Of a stretch of DNA of 64,000 bases, positions 62,900 to 64,000 are shown piece by piece. The stretch's first letter is position 1; each line of letters begins with the position of its first letter. This DNA comes from Rouxiella aceris (GTDB taxonomy: Bacteria > Pseudomonadota > Gammaproteobacteria > Enterobacterales > Enterobacteriaceae), in assembly GCF_012933545.1 (NCBI RefSeq), contig NZ_JAADJU010000007.1, forward strand, positions 1 through 64,000, in the 5' to 3' direction. The notes beneath the pieces are model-generated. The model worked only from the letters and a program-made list of their open reading frames with translations, was not told the origin of the DNA and did not search any database. The translations under genes were made by a program, and so were the position numbers.

Positions 62900-63676
62900 A
62901 TGTCTCTTGAAGGGAAAAAAGCACTGGTAACCGGTGCTTCTCGTGGGCTGGGCCAGGCAATCGCGATTGCTTTGGCTCGCGCCGGTGCTGACGTCGCCAT
63001 TGCCGATATTTCGCTGGATTCTATCACCGAAACGGCTTCGCAAATTCGCGCACTGGGCAGAAAAGTGGTCGAGCTGACCGTTAACGTTGTCGAGTACGAC
63101 CAGGTACAGGCGATGGTGAAAAAAGCCGCCGCAGAACTTGGTACCCTGGATATTGCCGTCAACAACGCCGGTGTCCTCGGTTTATATAAAGTCAGCGATA
63201 TGCCACCGGAAGAGTGGGACCGCGTGATGAATATTAATGCTCGCGGTGTGTTCTATTGCTGCAAGGCCGAACTGGAAGTCATGCAACCACGTAAATTTGG
63301 CCGCATTATCAATACTGCTTCCATTGCCGGTAAGGTGGGCTTGCCGGATCTGGCGCATTATTCCGCCTCCAAATTTGCTGTAATTGGTTTTACCAATGCT
63401 CTGGCCAAAGAAGTCGCCCACGAAGGCATTACCGTCAATGCGGTTTGCCCTGGTATTGTCGGCACCGGTATGTGGCGTGGACCTCAGGGTATTGCCCAGC
63501 GATGGGCCAATCCTGGCGAAACAGAAGAGCAGGCCTGGGTGCGCTTACAAGGATCTTTATTGCCCCAAGGGATTGCACAGACCCCGGAAGACATTGCCGA
63601 TATGGTGATTTACCTGACAACAGCGGCCCATGTCACCGGACAGGCGCTGGCCGTTGACGGCGGTTTCTCTCTCTAA
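62900..63676 (+). CDS. Short-chain dehydrogenase/reductase (FabG-like)
   Basis: 258 residues starting at the second of two ATGs, six bases after AAGGAG. Motifs: ALVTGASRGLGQAIA, NNAGVLG, Ser in NTASIAGK, catalytic YSASKFAVIGFTNALAKE and AVCPGIVGTGMW. The C-terminal VTGQALAVDGGFSL is classical SDR. NAD(H) use is plausible from Asp in IADIS. The substrate is unknown (sugar alcohol or acetoin type enzymes look alike). Confidence 0.9.
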   Translation: MSLEGKKALVTGASRGLGQAIAIALARAGADVAIADISLDSITETASQIRALGRKVVELTVNVVEYDQVQAMVKKAAAELGTLDIAVNNAGVLGLYKVSDMPPEEWDRVMNINARGVFYCCKAELEVMQPRKFGRIINTASIAGKVGLPDLAHYSASKFAVIGFTNALAKEVAHEGITVNAVCPGIVGTGMWRGPQGIAQRWANPGETEEQAWVRLQGSLLPQGIAQTPEDIADMVIYLTTAAHVTGQALAVDGGFSL

Positions 63677-63700
63677 GTCCTCTTTTGCAGGTTAGTAAGC

Positions 63701-63757
63701 TAACGCGACGACCAATGCTGGTTTTCCAGATGCCAGGTTGTCGCGTTAACTGTTGTT
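63701..63757 (+). terminator. Long-stem terminator after the dehydrogenase gene
   Basis: TAACGCGACGACC (63701-63713) pairs with GGTTGTCGCGTTA (63736-63748) with one G-T, and an inner CTGG-TTTT-CCAG hairpin sits in the loop. TTGTTTTT follows shortly after. It lies 25 bases beyond the stop codon. Confidence 0.75.
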
Positions 63758-63935
63758 TTTCGTATTTTCCTTTTTAAATAATCTGTTGTGTTGATTCCGT
63801 TATCTCGATTTTTTGGAGATAACATGCTCTTTATGTGCTTGCTCTGCTCTGCGGGAGCATTAATCAAGCGATCCACTTAGTGGTTAAGCGGGCAGTTAAT
63901 AATTTTTTGCCAGCGGCCCCCCAACTCAGTATGCT

Positions 63936-63959
63936 TATCCTATCCCCCCCGATAGGATA
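63936..63959. promoter_or_regulatory. C-tract inverted repeat, operator for the CsoR/RcnR-type repressor
   Basis: TATCCTATC and GATAGGATA are perfect 9-bp arms around six further C. RcnR-class repressors recognise a G/C tract flanked by inverted repeats (TACT-G6-N-AGTA in E. coli). It ends five bases before the start codon of the repressor gene, fitting autoregulation. Confidence 0.7.
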
Positions 63960-63964
63960 TCTTT

Positions 63965-64000
63965 ATGCATGCTCATACCAAACACCCCGAGATTATCAAA
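63965..64000 (+). CDS. CsoR/RcnR-family metal-sensing repressor, 5' end only
   Basis: Only twelve codons are inside the window: MHAHTKHPEIIK. The H-x-H...HP-I-x-K pattern is the usual start of CsoR-family (DUF156) repressors, whose helix continues KRLKRAEGH. The adjacent C-tract inverted repeat supports the call. Which metal (nickel, cobalt or copper) or aldehyde it senses cannot be told from this part. Confidence 0.55.
   Translation, partial: MHAHTKHPEIIK

Noticed and set aside
1-64000. CRISPR arrays, tRNA or rRNA genes, transposases, integrases or prophage genes
   Set aside because: None was seen: no regularly spaced repeats, no cloverleaf sequence, and no mobile-element protein motifs on either strand.

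Overview
The window reads as a chromosomal segment of a gamma-proteobacterium of the order Enterobacterales. RluF, UmuDC, YebG, BtsS/BtsR, YjiA, YjiX, BtsT, Cfa and ErfK-type LdtA are all close to the E. coli proteins, while the gene order differs from E. coli. A Yersiniaceae- or Hafniaceae-like genus fits the content (pectic galactan use, plant or insect style effectors), but the genus cannot be fixed from the sequence alone.

Layout. 1-5.6 kb: stem-loop-rich non-coding DNA, a chemoreceptor with a visible sigma-28 promoter, and rluF. 4.5-15.9 kb: a complete beta-1,4-galactan locus with ABC transporter (ganK, ganEFG), periplasmic endo-galactanase, cytoplasmic GH42 galactosidase, LamB-type porin ganL and LacI-type regulator ganR, plus a free-standing PTS EIIB domain. 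Repeated palindromes in front of ganK/ganE and ganL/ganR look like the GanR operators. 16-20.4 kb: a frameshifted gene remnant, an orphan terminator and a small Amadori-product (frlBD-like) operon with a binding protein but no permease. 20.5-25.4 kb: a TetR-controlled RND efflux pair with two matching operators. 25.5-30.3 kb: SOS-controlled umuDC, an EthD-like protein, a LysR regulator, a shrunken Old Yellow Enzyme pseudogene and an aminotransferase.

30.5-36.7 kb: the pyruvate-sensing system BtsS/BtsR lies next to its target transporter btsT with yjiX and yjiA; the btsT upstream region holds a BtsR-like direct repeat and a CRP site. 36.7-46.1 kb: LdtA, an epoxide-hydrolase-like enzyme, an exported SurE-like phosphatase, a split chromate transporter, three regulators, Cfa and LexA-controlled yebG. 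46.5-49.6 kb: dat-ddc, the two-step route from aspartate semialdehyde to 1,3-diaminopropane, ending in a strong terminator.

The most unusual part is 51.5-61.5 kb. Two large proteins (1568 and 917 residues) on the minus strand share a linker module but have different C-termini. The first carries four helix-turn-helix-like repeats, basic nuclear-localisation-like stretches and a SET methyltransferase domain; the second carries a ChaN/TIKI-like GEAH domain. Together they look like host-directed effectors, the first a candidate nucleomodulin. A divergent, stand-alone EF-G paralogue with a palindromic operator is transcribed away from them. The window ends with a LysR regulator, a short-chain dehydrogenase and the first codons of a CsoR/RcnR-type metal repressor behind a C-tract inverted repeat.
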